A DNA stretch of 64,000 bases from Nocardioides carbamazepini (GCF_024614185.1 NZ_JAHTLF010000018.1:779821-843820); one strand, 5' to 3'; counted from the first letter of the stretch, positions 24,971-33,335 are shown. The notes: a model not told the origin generated them from the letters alone. A program made the numbers and translations.

Positions 24971-25205
24971 CGAGATCCGCCTCCCTGTGCCGCCGAGCCG
25001 CCCGGGACTCGCGGTCATCGGCCACGAGCGCCCCTTCGCGCCACCCGAGTGCGTAGACCTCGGCAGCCAGCGCGTGGAGGGACCAGATGCCCGACTCGTC
25101 GAGCGGGGTCCGGTTGGAGTACTGCGCGGCGTCGGCCAGCTCGGTCGAGACGTACTGCTCGACGAGCTGAGAGACGGCGTACGGCTCGGGAGGACGCTCA
25201 GCCAC
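24963..25205 (-). CDS. Small acidic phage protein
   Basis: A GTG at 25205 overlaps the upstream stop as GTGGCTGA; the product has 80 residues. It is helical (VSQLVEQYVSTELADAAQYS ... IWSLHALAAEVYALGWREG) with a charged tail. No family recognised. The stop lies inside the next gene's start. Confidence 0.55.
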   Translation of the reverse strand: MAERPPEPYAVSQLVEQYVSTELADAAQYSNRTPLDESGIWSLHALAAEVYALGWREGALVADDRESRAARRHREADLDG

Positions 25206-26244
25206 CGGAACCCACCACCTCGGGGAACTCGTCCCAGGTGCGGCCGTCGAGCTCGCGGCCCGCCGCCTTCTTCCCGAGCCGGACCACGGTCTCCTCCGGG
25301 TAGCCGCCACCGTTCTTGATCTCCCAGTCGGCGTACGCCGCCGCGGTCATCTGGCCGACAGTGACGTGCTCGCCCCACTGCTTCAGCAAGAACGGGACGC
25401 CGGCGGACGTGCACTGGTCGCGTAGGGAGCGGACCCAGTCCGGGTGCATCGGCCGGGCACCGCGCCCCGACTCGCCGCCCACGATCACCCAGTCGACGCC
25501 GAGGGTTCGCACGGGGATCGCCTCGGTGCCACGGTCACGCAAGAACTCGCCGCCCGAGATCGTGGCCAGACGATCGGCGGGGACGGTCCCGAGGCTCACC
25601 GGCAACCCGCGGGACTGGATCAGGCTGACCGGCCCGAGCAGCGGCTCCATCGAGAGGAACCGGACCGCCGCCGGGGTGGCGAGCAGCGCAGGGATCCGGA
25701 TGTCGGCCCACCGCTGGTTCTCCACGCTGACGCCGAGCCAGATGTTCGCGGGCGGGTTCTCGGCGCGCTGGCGGGCCCACTGAGCGGCCGGGCTGGTGCG
25801 CATGGCCTCGGTCGGGCAGCCGGCGAACTTGTCGGCGTACGCCCGCTTCCGATCCATCCGCCCCCGGACGAACGAGCGCATCCGACCGGGTCGCTTGGTG
25901 AGCACCTGGAAGGTGTGGCGCTTCGCCTGTTCCATGACGTCGAACACCTGGTGGATGTACTCGTCGGGGATCTCGTCGTGGAAGAGGTCCGACATGGAGT
26001 TGACGAAGACCCGGCGCGGCTTCCGCCACCGCAGAGGCAGGTCTAGCTTGTCGGGGCGCAGCACGACGTCGAAGCCCTTCTCGTAGTAGTGCCCCGGGGT
26101 GCCACGGAACCGCTCGGCCAACGTCTTCGCGTAGCAGTGGTCGCAGCCGGGCGAGACCTCCGTGCAGCCCGTGATCGGATTCCAGGTAGCACCCGGGGTT
26201 CCGTCGTCGCCGCGGGTCCACTCGATGCTCGTTCGGTCAGCCAT
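25198..26244 (-). CDS. Gp37/Gp68 (DUF5131) family protein, radical-SAM-like
   Basis: The ATG at 26244 (AAGGA nine bases upstream) gives 348 residues starting MADRTSIEWT. The family's signature TWNPITGCTEVSPGCDHCYA with three Cys is at residues 19-38. It is followed by motifs such as LFHDEIPDEYIHQVF, WLGVSVENQ and VIVGGESGRGARPM. The family resembles radical-SAM enzymes and is common in phages, where it often partners a three-Cys-motif protein; no partner is seen here. Substrate unknown. The upstream gap is filled by a reversed HNH gene. Confidence 0.88.
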   Translation of the reverse strand: MADRTSIEWTRGDDGTPGATWNPITGCTEVSPGCDHCYAKTLAERFRGTPGHYYEKGFDVVLRPDKLDLPLRWRKPRRVFVNSMSDLFHDEIPDEYIHQVFDVMEQAKRHTFQVLTKRPGRMRSFVRGRMDRKRAYADKFAGCPTEAMRTSPAAQWARQRAENPPANIWLGVSVENQRWADIRIPALLATPAAVRFLSMEPLLGPVSLIQSRGLPVSLGTVPADRLATISGGEFLRDRGTEAIPVRTLGVDWVIVGGESGRGARPMHPDWVRSLRDQCTSAGVPFLLKQWGEHVTVGQMTAAAYADWEIKNGGGYPEETVVRLGKKAAGRELDGRTWDEFPEVVGSGG

Positions 26245-26284
26245 GTCCATCGGTCCTTGTGTCGGGGGCGACCGCGACAATGCG

Positions 26285-26977
26285 GTGGTGGGCTCGAAAG
26301 CAGGTGCGACCGCCACGGCGGCTCGGCGAATCGGTGTTGATCTGGCGGAGTACGTCGCCCGCCGGCAGCTCGGCCAGAAGTGGTGCACGAAGTGCAAGGA
26401 ATGGCGGCGCGAGGCCCAGTTCACCCGCGACCGGTCGCGGAGTGACGGACTGAGGTCGACCTGCTTCCGCCACAGCGCGCGCGACGACGGGAGGCCCGGC
26501 AAACCTGAGCGCCAGAAAGCCGCGCAGCGAGGGCTTGCGTGGTGCCGCGGCTGCACGGCCTGGCTGCCGAGCGACGCAGTCCAAGGTGGGCTGTGCCGAG
26601 AGCACACAAACGCCGAAGCGCGGGAACGCTACGCGGCCACCGCCGGCCGCGGTCGTCGGGGGCGCAGTGCAGCGCGCCGGCGCGGGGTTCGACCCGTGGG
26701 GACAGAGACCAGAGAGCTTCTGTACGAGGCCACGCAGGGGCTGTGCGCGTACGGCTGCGGCCGGGCCGCCACAACTCTCGATCACGTCATCCCAGTCGCC
26801 TCGGGCGGCCAGAGTGTCCCGGGCAACGTCGTACCCGCGTGCCGGTCGTGCAACAGCTCGAAGCGAGATCGAGATCCGTGGCCCTGGATCGACCGCCTCA
26901 CCCCGGACGGACTTGATCTGGTCTCCGCCGTCCTGGTGCACGACGGCGCGATCGTCGATCTGCTCGGCGCGGCCTGA
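26285..26977 (+). CDS. Free-standing HNH endonuclease on the opposite strand
   Basis: This is the only plus-strand gene inside the 25-kb early operon. The C-terminal 80 residues are a clear HNH domain: CAYGCGRAATTLDHVIPVAS, GNVVPACRSCNSSKRDRD. The N-terminal part has two Cys pairs (WCTKCKEW, WCRGCTAW) like those of phage HNH proteins with CrdC-type zinc knuckles. The start is uncertain: GTG at 26285 or 26288, or ATG at 26243. Reversed orientation and position at a gene junction suggest a mobile homing-type nuclease. Confidence 0.8.
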   Translation: MVGSKAGATATAARRIGVDLAEYVARRQLGQKWCTKCKEWRREAQFTRDRSRSDGLRSTCFRHSARDDGRPGKPERQKAAQRGLAWCRGCTAWLPSDAVQGGLCREHTNAEARERYAATAGRGRRGRSAARRRGVRPVGTETRELLYEATQGLCAYGCGRAATTLDHVIPVASGGQSVPGNVVPACRSCNSSKRDRDPWPWIDRLTPDGLDLVSAVLVHDGAIVDLLGAA

Positions 26978-27008
26978 GACCGCCGGAGACCACGCGCGGC
27001 CGGGACAC

Positions 27009-27311
27009 TCAGCCACAGTCGGCCTCCTGCTCAGTCCGGTGCTGGTCCTCGGCGGGGTGCACCTCGAGCGCGGTCGCGAGGACCTTGGCGGCCAGCGCGA
27101 CCGAGCCGTCTCGGTAGTCGTGGGTGACGGTGAACTCCGCGCGCTGGGTGTGCGGGTTGTTCGACGCGGTGTACAGCCGCTGTTCGCCCTCGGGGGTCCA
27201 GACGACGCCGCACTGGTAGGTGTTCATGCCGTCGGGGCCGGTGACGATCCGCTGAGCAGCCCAGCGGCCGACCTCGTAGCCGTTGACCTGGATCAGTCCG
27301 TGGAGTGCCAT
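27009..27311 (-). CDS. Small hypothetical phage protein
   Basis: 100 residues from an ATG at 27311 overlapping the upstream stop (TGATG). Strands such as LIQVNGYEVGRWAAQRIV and RAEFTVTHDY suggest a small beta-rich protein. No family recognised. It is the gene immediately upstream of the reversed HNH gene. Confidence 0.55.
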   Translation of the reverse strand: MALHGLIQVNGYEVGRWAAQRIVTGPDGMNTYQCGVVWTPEGEQRLYTASNNPHTQRAEFTVTHDYRDGSVALAAKVLATALEVHPAEDQHRTEQEADCG

Positions 27312-27580
27312 CAGCGATCCTCCAGCCCCAGTTCGGCACGGACTCGCTGGGCCTCGCCGCGCACGAAGTCGAGACCGAACGACCGCTCCAGCTGGATACG
27401 CCGCCGGTAGCGAGCGACCGACTGGAACTCCCTCACGGCCAGAGCGGCCCGGGACATGCCGGCCACGAACGAGGTGGCATCGAGCTCGATCACAACCTGC
27501 CGGCGGGGCGAGCAGGCGAAGCGACGACGGGACGACCGCCGCGACCAGCGGCGGAGACGAGGGAACATGCGGTCAGCCAC
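27311..27580 (-). CDS. Small basic hypothetical protein
   Basis: A GTG at 27580 overlaps the upstream stop as GTGGCTGA; product 89 residues. The N-terminal 25 residues are very Arg-rich (FPRLRRWSRRSSRRRFACSPRR). They are followed by a helical domain (AGMSRAALAVREFQSVARYRR). It might bind nucleic acid. No family recognised. Confidence 0.55.
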   Translation of the reverse strand: MADRMFPRLRRWSRRSSRRRFACSPRRQVVIELDATSFVAGMSRAALAVREFQSVARYRRRIQLERSFGLDFVRGEAQRVRAELGLEDR

Positions 27581-27929
27581 GGTCGGCCTCCTTGGTCTCG
27601 CTCTCGATCCGGTCAGCGCGCTCACGGAGCATCCGGACGTCGATCAGCGTGCAGTTGACGTAGGACAGTTCGGCGCCCCCGGTGGCTCGGAGGTCGGCGA
27701 TGGTCCCCTTCATCTCGTCGGCCGCTTTCCGCAGCTCCTCGGCCCGCACCGTCCGGTCGTGCTGAGCGAGCCAGTCGGAGGTGAGGATGGCGTCGGCGGT
27801 TTTGCGGCAGAGGCACCAGCCGTATTCGCCGACGCATCCGCCGGGATGGGAGGCGAGGGCCTTTCGACACGGCTTGTCCTCGCCTGCGATCACCTCGGCC
27901 AGCGTGTCCCGGTCGTCCTGCTCAGCCAT
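27573..27929 (-). CDS. Small hypothetical protein with Cys cluster
   Basis: The ATG at 27929 overlaps the upstream stop as ATGGCTGA; product 118 residues. It contains CRKALASHPGGC and GWCLC, which may bind metal, followed by long helices. No family recognised. Confidence 0.55.
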   Translation of the reverse strand: MAEQDDRDTLAEVIAGEDKPCRKALASHPGGCVGEYGWCLCRKTADAILTSDWLAQHDRTVRAEELRKAADEMKGTIADLRATGGAELSYVNCTLIDVRMLRERADRIESETKEADRG

Positions 27930-29133
27930 GGTCGTCACCGCCCGCCGCGTCCTCGATCGGCTCCCACGGACCCACGACGGGCGCGTAGGTCGTGACGGTG
28001 CGGCGAAGGACGACGTCGGGACGAACCCACTCGCCCTCCGCGTTCCAGTGGTGCACGTCAGCGGGCTGCCGCCAGTCGGGGTTGCTGATGACGCGGCCCA
28101 GCGAGTTCCGCACGCCCCACTCGACGCGCTCGGTGCTCTCGGGCTGGGTGCGGGTGGCTCCGACGATCTGCGGGCCAGCAGCAACGGCCTCGTCGACTGC
28201 GGCGTTCCGGACGTGCGCGACGTCGGCCAGCAGGTCGACTAGGACGTGGCCCGGTGTCATCGCGGGCATGTGACGGATGACCCTGTGGCGCTCCTCCTCG
28301 CTCAGTCCCCGGTCCCCGTCCGACGACGTGACCCCGGCGGCGTCCGTGGCAACCGGGCAGTACGTGAGGCAGCCGTGATGGTTGGGCTGCTCGCAGATCT
28401 GGTTAGCCCATAGGCAGATCTCGCCCTCCGTCGCGCCCTCGCTCGCCGTGGTCGCGTCCCGGCACCACCGGCAGTCCTCAACGTCGCACGATGCGAGGTG
28501 CGCGGCTCGGTACTGGGGATCGGCCATGGACTCGGTGATGTGGTCATCCAACTCGTCCGCGAACGTCTCGCTCGCCCCGGAGTTTCGGGCGAGTTCCGTA
28601 GCACCTTCCACACCCTCGCTCGCCGTGGAGGCTGCCTCGTAAGCCTCGCCGAGGTGGTCGCTCGGCTCGTCGTCAAGCACCGTCGCGATCTCGTCATAGG
28701 TGTGCTCGTCGAGACGGTCGGCGACGCTCGCGAGGGCTTCCCGGGCCTTCTTCCACTGGGCGGCCCACCATGCGACAGCGAATCTCAGAGCGTCGATCTC
28801 GGCGCCCTCGCTCGCCGTGGCGGGGGCAGAGGAGTCCAGTAGGGCGCGGACCTTCCGTGCATGGACGTTGAAGATCCCGACACGCGGTCCGTCGCTGACT
28901 CCGGACCATCGATCGTGTACGGCCTGCCACTCGTCGGCCAGCGCCTCCACGCCCGCCCGCAGGTCCCGCAGCGCCTGGTCGGACGGCGTGGGCTCGTGCT
29001 CGGCCAACAACACCTCGGCTTCGCGGGCGAGGTTGCCGTAGACCTGGCAGAGCAGCGGCTGCCCGTTCGGGTGCGCGGCCTCGGTCTTCCACTTCTCGAC
29101 CAGCGCGGCCAGGGCGGCGTGCAGGTCACCCAC
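27922..29133 (-). CDS. Modular hypothetical protein with three TASEG linkers
   Basis: A GTG at 29133 overlaps the upstream stop (GTGGGTGA) and gives 403 residues. Three helical or small domains are separated by ATASEGAE, STASEGVE and TTASEGAT linkers. Each linker is encoded by the same 16-bp sequence (28436-28451, 28613-28628, 28805-28820). The segment between linkers two and three and the C-terminal segment hold Cys/His clusters (CDVEDCRWC, CLWANQICEQPNHHGC). The repeats suggest exchange of domain cassettes. Function unknown. Confidence 0.65.
   Translation of the reverse strand: MGDLHAALAALVEKWKTEAAHPNGQPLLCQVYGNLAREAEVLLAEHEPTPSDQALRDLRAGVEALADEWQAVHDRWSGVSDGPRVGIFNVHARKVRALLDSSAPATASEGAEIDALRFAVAWWAAQWKKAREALASVADRLDEHTYDEIATVLDDEPSDHLGEAYEAASTASEGVEGATELARNSGASETFADELDDHITESMADPQYRAAHLASCDVEDCRWCRDATTASEGATEGEICLWANQICEQPNHHGCLTYCPVATDAAGVTSSDGDRGLSEEERHRVIRHMPAMTPGHVLVDLLADVAHVRNAAVDEAVAAGPQIVGATRTQPESTERVEWGVRNSLGRVISNPDWRQPADVHHWNAEGEWVRPDVVLRRTVTTYAPVVGPWEPIEDAAGGDDHG
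28436..28820. repeat. Three 16-bp direct repeats inside a phage gene
   Basis: CCCTCGCTCGCCGTGG (plus strand) occurs at 28436-28451, 28613-28628 and 28805-28820, spaced 177 and 192 bases. All copies are in the same reading frame and encode the TASEG linker residues of the 403-residue protein. Flanking sequences differ. Confidence 0.85.
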
Positions 29134-29338
29134 GGCGCACCCCCTTCACGGTGACGACGTGCGTCGAGGTCCCGTCGTCCTTCGCGTAGACCTGGATGCT
29201 GGTGACCTCGGCGGTGCCGGCGGCGACGAGGCAGTAGTCGTCGCGGATGGTCTGGGTCTTGCTGTCGCCGTTGGCGGTGTCGCGGGCGGTGACGTCGATC
29301 GGGACGCTCTTGCTCGGGGCGGCGTGCGGGCCGGTCAT
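29126..29338 (-). CDS. Small hypothetical protein
   Basis: The ATG at 29338 overlaps the upstream stop (ATGA); 70 residues, mostly strands (SVPIDVTARDTANG ... EVTSIQVYAKDD). No family recognised. Confidence 0.55.
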   Translation of the reverse strand: MTGPHAAPSKSVPIDVTARDTANGDSKTQTIRDDYCLVAAGTAEVTSIQVYAKDDGTSTHVVTVKGVRRG

Positions 29339-29679
29339 CGCGACACCACCTCTGCGTGACGGCTGAACAGGTGCCACGCGAACGGCCCTACGAGCGCGGT
29401 GCCGTGGTACAGGCCCTCGACGGGATGGCCCGTTCCGAAGACGCGGAACTCCCGCTCATTCAGCTGCCCGGGGCGGGTTGTGATCCGCTCGGACAGCACA
29501 CGTCCGGTCCCGTCGCTGGTGTGGCTGACTCCGACGTCGGGCGACGTCCAGATCTCGACGACACCGGCCTCTCGGGCGGCGACCTGGACGATGGATCCGA
29601 CGAACGGCGGGACGTGCCACTGGCCGTCCACGGGAATCTCCCAACGCAGCACCTGGCGCGCGGTCTCGGTCTCAGGCAT
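29335..29679 (-). CDS. DUF7352-like small protein
   Basis: 114 residues starting MPETETARQVLRWEIPVDGQWH. The pattern of a leading strand, IPVDGQWH, a VGSIVQVAAREAGVVEIW segment and a C-terminal FRVFGTGH ... HGTAL strand matches a small beta-barrel family (DUF7352) seen in many phages. The family name is from memory. It overlaps its downstream neighbour by ATGA. Confidence 0.6.
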   Translation of the reverse strand: MPETETARQVLRWEIPVDGQWHVPPFVGSIVQVAAREAGVVEIWTSPDVGVSHTSDGTGRVLSERITTRPGQLNEREFRVFGTGHPVEGLYHGTALVGPFAWHLFSRHAEVVSR

Positions 29680-29682
29680 GGC

Positions 29683-30180
29683 TCAGTTCTCCTTCTCGGT
29701 GGTGGCGGCCGAGCCGCCGGGGGACGTGGGGGCGTTGGCGATCTCCAGCAGCACGTCGGCGTGACAGGGCTGGTCGAGCGGGCACCAGCAGGCGAGGTCC
29801 TTGCCGGCGAGCTCATGGACATCCCCGATGTGCGGGTAGTGGCCGCCGTTGTGTCGGAAGTCGAGCGGCCAGCGGCCGTCACCGTGCAGCAGCGCGCGAT
29901 AGCACTCGACAGACTCCGCGGCCGTCATCCACCGGACGTCACAGCGGATAACCCGGCCGTCGGGATGGAAGTAGTCGTGGCGCATGCCGTTGGCGCTGAT
30001 CCGGCCCTCGTACTCCCAGGGCTGACCGGGGTGGTCGACGGCAGGGACGCGAGCGAGTCCGCTCGGCGACCGGAGCGCGAAGGGATTGCCCCACTTCGAG
30101 CCCCGGCCGACGTACACCGCCCCCTCGGGCATCCGCCAGCCCTTCGTGCGCTGACGCTGGATCCGCTTCGGGGCGCTCAC
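29683..30180 (-). CDS. DUF4326 family protein
   Basis: A GTG at 30180 overlaps the upstream stop (GTGA) and gives 165 residues. The family motifs are visible: YVGRGSKWGNPF near residue 22 and LAGKDLACWCPLDQPCHADVL near 130. DUF4326 proteins occur in phages and bacteria and may be metal-binding; their function is not established. Confidence 0.82.
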   Translation of the reverse strand: MSAPKRIQRQRTKGWRMPEGAVYVGRGSKWGNPFALRSPSGLARVPAVDHPGQPWEYEGRISANGMRHDYFHPDGRVIRCDVRWMTAAESVECYRALLHGDGRWPLDFRHNGGHYPHIGDVHELAGKDLACWCPLDQPCHADVLLEIANAPTSPGGSAATTEKEN

Positions 30181-30551
30181 GGCTCGCTCCTCTCGGGGGA
30201 CGTGGGAGCGGGCAGGACGGCGCGGAGGGCGTGGGCGAACATCCGCTGGTGCCGGGCGAGCCGCTTGAGGGTGCGTCGGTCGCCCTTGTGGTCGGTGTAC
30301 TCGCGATGCCGCTCGTTCTCGTCGGCCTTCTGGTCCCACAGGTCCGCCAGCGCCCGCACGGCCGCGAGCGCGGACTCGGCGGCCTCAGCGCGAGCGCGCA
30401 AGGCTCCGGCCGCCTCGACCGCCTTCGGTCCGGTGATGAGCACGCCGAGGGGGATCCCGAGCGCGCGGCCAAGGTCCTGCATCCCGTCGAACAGGGTCGT
30501 TGCTTCGGCCTTCCAGCGCCGCAGTTGCTCGACCTCGTCCAACTCAGCCAC
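30177..30551 (-). CDS. Hypothetical helical protein
   Basis: A GTG at 30551 overlaps the upstream stop as GTGGCTGA; product 124 residues. It is mainly helical with a hydrophobic middle (LGIPLGVLITGPKAVEAAGAL) and a basic C-terminal part (RTLKRLARHQRMFAH). No family recognised. Confidence 0.55.
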   Translation of the reverse strand: MAELDEVEQLRRWKAEATTLFDGMQDLGRALGIPLGVLITGPKAVEAAGALRARAEAAESALAAVRALADLWDQKADENERHREYTDHKGDRRTLKRLARHQRMFAHALRAVLPAPTSPERSEP

Positions 30552-31128
30552 GGCGCACCATCCCTCCGACGATCCGGCGGATCCGGGCGGCGATGGCCCG
30601 GCGGCCCTTGTCGGTCTGGCAGTGCCGCAGCGCCTCGAGCTGGACCTGGACCGGCGCCCAGTCCTCGTCTGGCACAGCCGCCGCGGCGTCGACCGCGCAG
30701 TCCGGACACGACACCGTCGTCGCGACCAGGGCCGGTTCCGGATCCGGTGCAGGCGGGTACCCGCGCGGGTGCGCTTCGAGGATCCGGATCAGATGCCCGG
30801 CGATGTGCTGGTAGGCGACCGCGCGGGGGATCGCGGACAGGTCGTCGCTGCGGGTCGCCCAGTGCGTCCGACGGTCGATCATGTACACCGCCGCCGACCG
30901 GACCTCCCGAAGCACCGCGGTCAGCTCGGCCGACACCTCCTTGAGCTGCTGGCCGAGCTCGACGTTCTCCCCGAGCAGCGTCCCCGCGCCGGTGTCGAGG
31001 TCCTCCCGCTCTGCCTCGGACGCCGCCAGGTCCTCCTCGAGCTGGCGGACACGACTGACGAGCCCGGGGACGTCGTGGACGCGCTTGCGGGCGGCGCCGA
31101 CCGAGCCGTACCCACGCGAGGCGGTCAC
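30544..31128 (-). CDS. Coiled-coil hypothetical protein
   Basis: A GTG at 31128 overlaps the upstream stop (GTGA) and gives 194 residues. Residues about 20-75 form a coiled coil (VRQLEEDLAASEAEREDLD ... LGQQLKEVSAELTAVLREV). A CPDC pair follows near residue 150. No family recognised. Confidence 0.55.
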   Translation of the reverse strand: MTASRGYGSVGAARKRVHDVPGLVSRVRQLEEDLAASEAEREDLDTGAGTLLGENVELGQQLKEVSAELTAVLREVRSAAVYMIDRRTHWATRSDDLSAIPRAVAYQHIAGHLIRILEAHPRGYPPAPDPEPALVATTVSCPDCAVDAAAAVPDEDWAPVQVQLEALRHCQTDKGRRAIAARIRRIVGGMVRRG

Positions 31129-31571
31129 TGGTCGCCACCGGCGTACGACGGGTGCTGGCCGGCCATGTGCTTGGCGAGGTTCTGGAACGACCGGTTGCAG
31201 CACGGACAGACGCCGGCCGCGACCCGCTTCTTCGTCTTCGTCAACTGCCCCTTCGCGGCCCGGGCCTCGTAGTCCTTCCGACGGGCGGTGTTCTCGGCGT
31301 CCGCACGGCGGCGGGACTCACGTGCTGCGAGAGACCGGGCGGCGTCGAGCTCGCCCGCCAGGCGCTCGCGTTCCTTCTCCGCGTCCGACGGGCCCGGGTA
31401 GTGGTTGCCGTGCCCGTTCGGGCAGTAGAACGTCTCGTGGTCGTCGCGGCGGCGGCGCTGGAACACGGCGCCGATGCCGAAGTCGATCGAGCAGTTGGCG
31501 CACTCGATGACAACGATCGACTTCTCGACGTTGACGGTGCGGTTGACGGGGATGACGCTGGTGGTGCTCAT
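31125..31571 (-). CDS. C2H2-type zinc-finger protein
   Basis: The ATG at 31571 gives 148 residues. The N-terminal half has CANC and CPNGHGNH; the middle is a basic coiled coil. The C-terminus is a C2H2-like finger, CPCCNRSFQNLAKHMAGQH. Proteins of this layout are known in actinophages and probably bind DNA or RNA. Role unknown. Confidence 0.65.
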   Translation of the reverse strand: MSTTSVIPVNRTVNVEKSIVVIECANCSIDFGIGAVFQRRRRDDHETFYCPNGHGNHYPGPSDAEKERERLAGELDAARSLAARESRRRADAENTARRKDYEARAAKGQLTKTKKRVAAGVCPCCNRSFQNLAKHMAGQHPSYAGGDQ

Positions 31572-31975
31572 GACCGCACCTCGGTCCGGTGGGCGATCTC
31601 GCGGAGCGCGGCGACGTCGAAGTGCGGGCCGAAGACCTGCTCGCCGTCGTAGCGGAAGAACTCTCTGGCCTCGTGCTCCTCGTACGCCTTGAACAGCCCG
31701 AAGGCAGTCTGGACGAGCTCGGAGAGGCAAGCCTCTGGGCTCAGGTAGGCCTTCCCGCCGCGGCCGGTGCCCGGCTGGCCGGTGACGGCGTCGATGCGGG
31801 CGGACTCGACCTGGAAGTACCAGCGGCCACGAGGGACCTGCTGGTCGGGCTTGAGCAGCAGCCGATAGCCGGGCTTGTACGACACCCGGTGGTAGACGAG
31901 CTCAAACAGGTCGGACCACATCGGGTCACTGTTCGGCGGAGTGATCGACGTCCCTGTGATGCTGATGTCCGTCAC
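31568..31975 (-). CDS. Hypothetical protein
   Basis: 135 residues from ATG 31975, overlapping neighbours by ATGA. It has a probable beta core (YRLLLKPDQQVPRGRWYFQVES) and a helical C-terminus (CLSELVQTAFGLFKAYEEHEAREFF). No family recognised. Confidence 0.55.
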   Translation of the reverse strand: MTDISITGTSITPPNSDPMWSDLFELVYHRVSYKPGYRLLLKPDQQVPRGRWYFQVESARIDAVTGQPGTGRGGKAYLSPEACLSELVQTAFGLFKAYEEHEAREFFRYDGEQVFGPHFDVAALREIAHRTEVRS

Positions 31976-32271
31976 GGCTGGTCTCCTTCGGTTGGCTCGT
32001 CGGCGGTGACCTCGATGACCTGGACGTCGTCGGCGTGGATGTGCACGACGGCCTGGGGCTGCAGGGGGAGCAGCGCGGTCGAGTCGATCCGCAGGGTGAG
32101 GCGAGTGACGACCGCGTCGCCGCGGACCGTGCTGGGACGGCCCTTGGTGATCCGGTCGACGGACGCGCCCTCGAGCAGTGGCCGGCCGCGGTCGTCGCGC
32201 CGGTGGCGGGACCAGGACGGCGTGATGATGGCGTAGAACGTCGCGTCAACGTGGTCAGGCTGCGTGGTCAT
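31972..32271 (-). CDS. Hypothetical protein
   Basis: 99 residues, beta-rich (DATFYAIITPSW ... VVTRLTLRIDSTALLPLQP). It partly overlaps the upstream gene, whose stop is at 32255. The shape recalls small single-strand-binding or OB-like phage proteins, but no motif supports this. Confidence 0.5.
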   Translation of the reverse strand: MTTQPDHVDATFYAIITPSWSRHRRDDRGRPLLEGASVDRITKGRPSTVRGDAVVTRLTLRIDSTALLPLQPQAVVHIHADDVQVIEVTADEPTEGDQP

Positions 32272-32515
32272 CGGTGGTCCTTCCTCGGGTGAGCTGGTGG
32301 TGGATCGGGTGGACGGTGATGGGGGCGAGGTCGACCTGCCAGGACTCCCAGGCGGCCTGGCCGACCCCGACGCGCTCGAGGGCGACGTCGAGCGGGTTGC
32401 CGGTGGAGACGAGGAATCGGACGTCCTCGATCGCGGCGTCGCGGCGGTGGGAGAGCCATGCGCTGCACTCGCCGCGCGTCTCCGGCCCGGGGATGGCGCC
32501 GGGTGCCGGGCGCAT
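32255..32515 (-). CDS. Possible small helix-turn-helix protein
   Basis: The ATG at 32515 overlaps the upstream stop (TGATG) and gives 86 residues. The segment RRDAAIEDVRFLVSTGNPLDVALERVGVGQAAWESW resembles the helix-turn-helix of small actinophage regulators. The match is weak. Confidence 0.45.
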   Translation of the reverse strand: MRPAPGAIPGPETRGECSAWLSHRRDAAIEDVRFLVSTGNPLDVALERVGVGQAAWESWQVDLAPITVHPIHHQLTRGRTTDDHAA

Positions 32516-33093
32516 CACAGGGCCCCGCATCGGCACACGACCCGACCGTTGTGGAGGACGAGGTCGCGCCAGCCGTGGAACTCGCAGCCCGCGACCAGGC
32601 CGGGGCCGGGCGGGTGGTTCTGGGCGCCCCAGTTGGAGTTGTAGACGCCGCCGAACGCTCGGAGCTTCACCGCGTCACCGCAGGCCAGGCAGACACCGCG
32701 GTTCCAGGCGGTCTCGGTGTACCAGCGGCGTTGGGAGCCGGGGCACTTCTTCGGGGGCTGGATCCGCGGGGAGAACAACAGATCGGGCCGGTCGGGGTCG
32801 GCGCCCTCGCGACGGCCGAAGCAGGTCCCGCACACCGGCTCGTCAGGGGGTGGGGTGTCGGTCGTCAGAGCCTTCCGGCCGGACACGAATGTGCCGCACC
32901 AGTAGTGCAAAGATCGGACGAGCTCCCCGTCGCCGTGCTGCCAGATCCGGTCGATCGCGGAGCGGACCAGGTGCCACCGCGACGCGGCCCGGGACCGGGC
33001 GTACGCCGGGCCGGACGCGACGGCCTCCATCAGCAGCGCGTCACCCGGTCGCGCGCCTCCACCGGTCATCGGGGGGAGGTAGGTTACGGTCAC
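32515..33093 (-). CDS. Hypothetical protein with zinc-ribbon pairs
   Basis: 192 residues from an ATG at 33093. Cys pairs CGTC, CLAC and CRC suggest one or two zinc ribbons in the C-terminal half; the N-terminal half is helical (GPAYARSRAASRWHLVRSAID). No family recognised. Confidence 0.55.
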   Translation of the reverse strand: MTVTYLPPMTGGGARPGDALLMEAVASGPAYARSRAASRWHLVRSAIDRIWQHGDGELVRSLHYWCGTFVSGRKALTTDTPPPDEPVCGTCFGRREGADPDRPDLLFSPRIQPPKKCPGSQRRWYTETAWNRGVCLACGDAVKLRAFGGVYNSNWGAQNHPPGPGLVAGCEFHGWRDLVLHNGRVVCRCGAL

Positions 33094-33335
33094 GACCGCC
33101 TCCGGAGGACGTCACGGGACTGCTCGCCGGCGATCACCTGCGGGGGCAGGGTGCCGAGGTGGAAGAACTGACGCTCGACGTGGCACCGGTAGACCGTCAG
33201 GTGCGACCCACGGGCCCGGGCGTTGGTCACCTGCCGCCGGCGAGCGAGCTTCGCAGCTCGGCGGGTCAGGTAGCGCACCTTCCCGCACGGCTCCGGGCAC
33301 CGGACCCCCGTGAACGAGCGGATCTCCTCCTTCAT
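33090..33335 (-). CDS. Small basic hypothetical protein
   Basis: The ATG at 33335 overlaps the ATPase stop (ATGA) and gives 81 residues. It has a CPEPC pair and a very Arg-rich helix (RYLTRRAAKLARRRQV), then VYRCHVERQFFH. A nucleic-acid-binding role is possible. Confidence 0.55.
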   Translation of the reverse strand: MKEEIRSFTGVRCPEPCGKVRYLTRRAAKLARRRQVTNARARGSHLTVYRCHVERQFFHLGTLPPQVIAGEQSRDVLRRRS

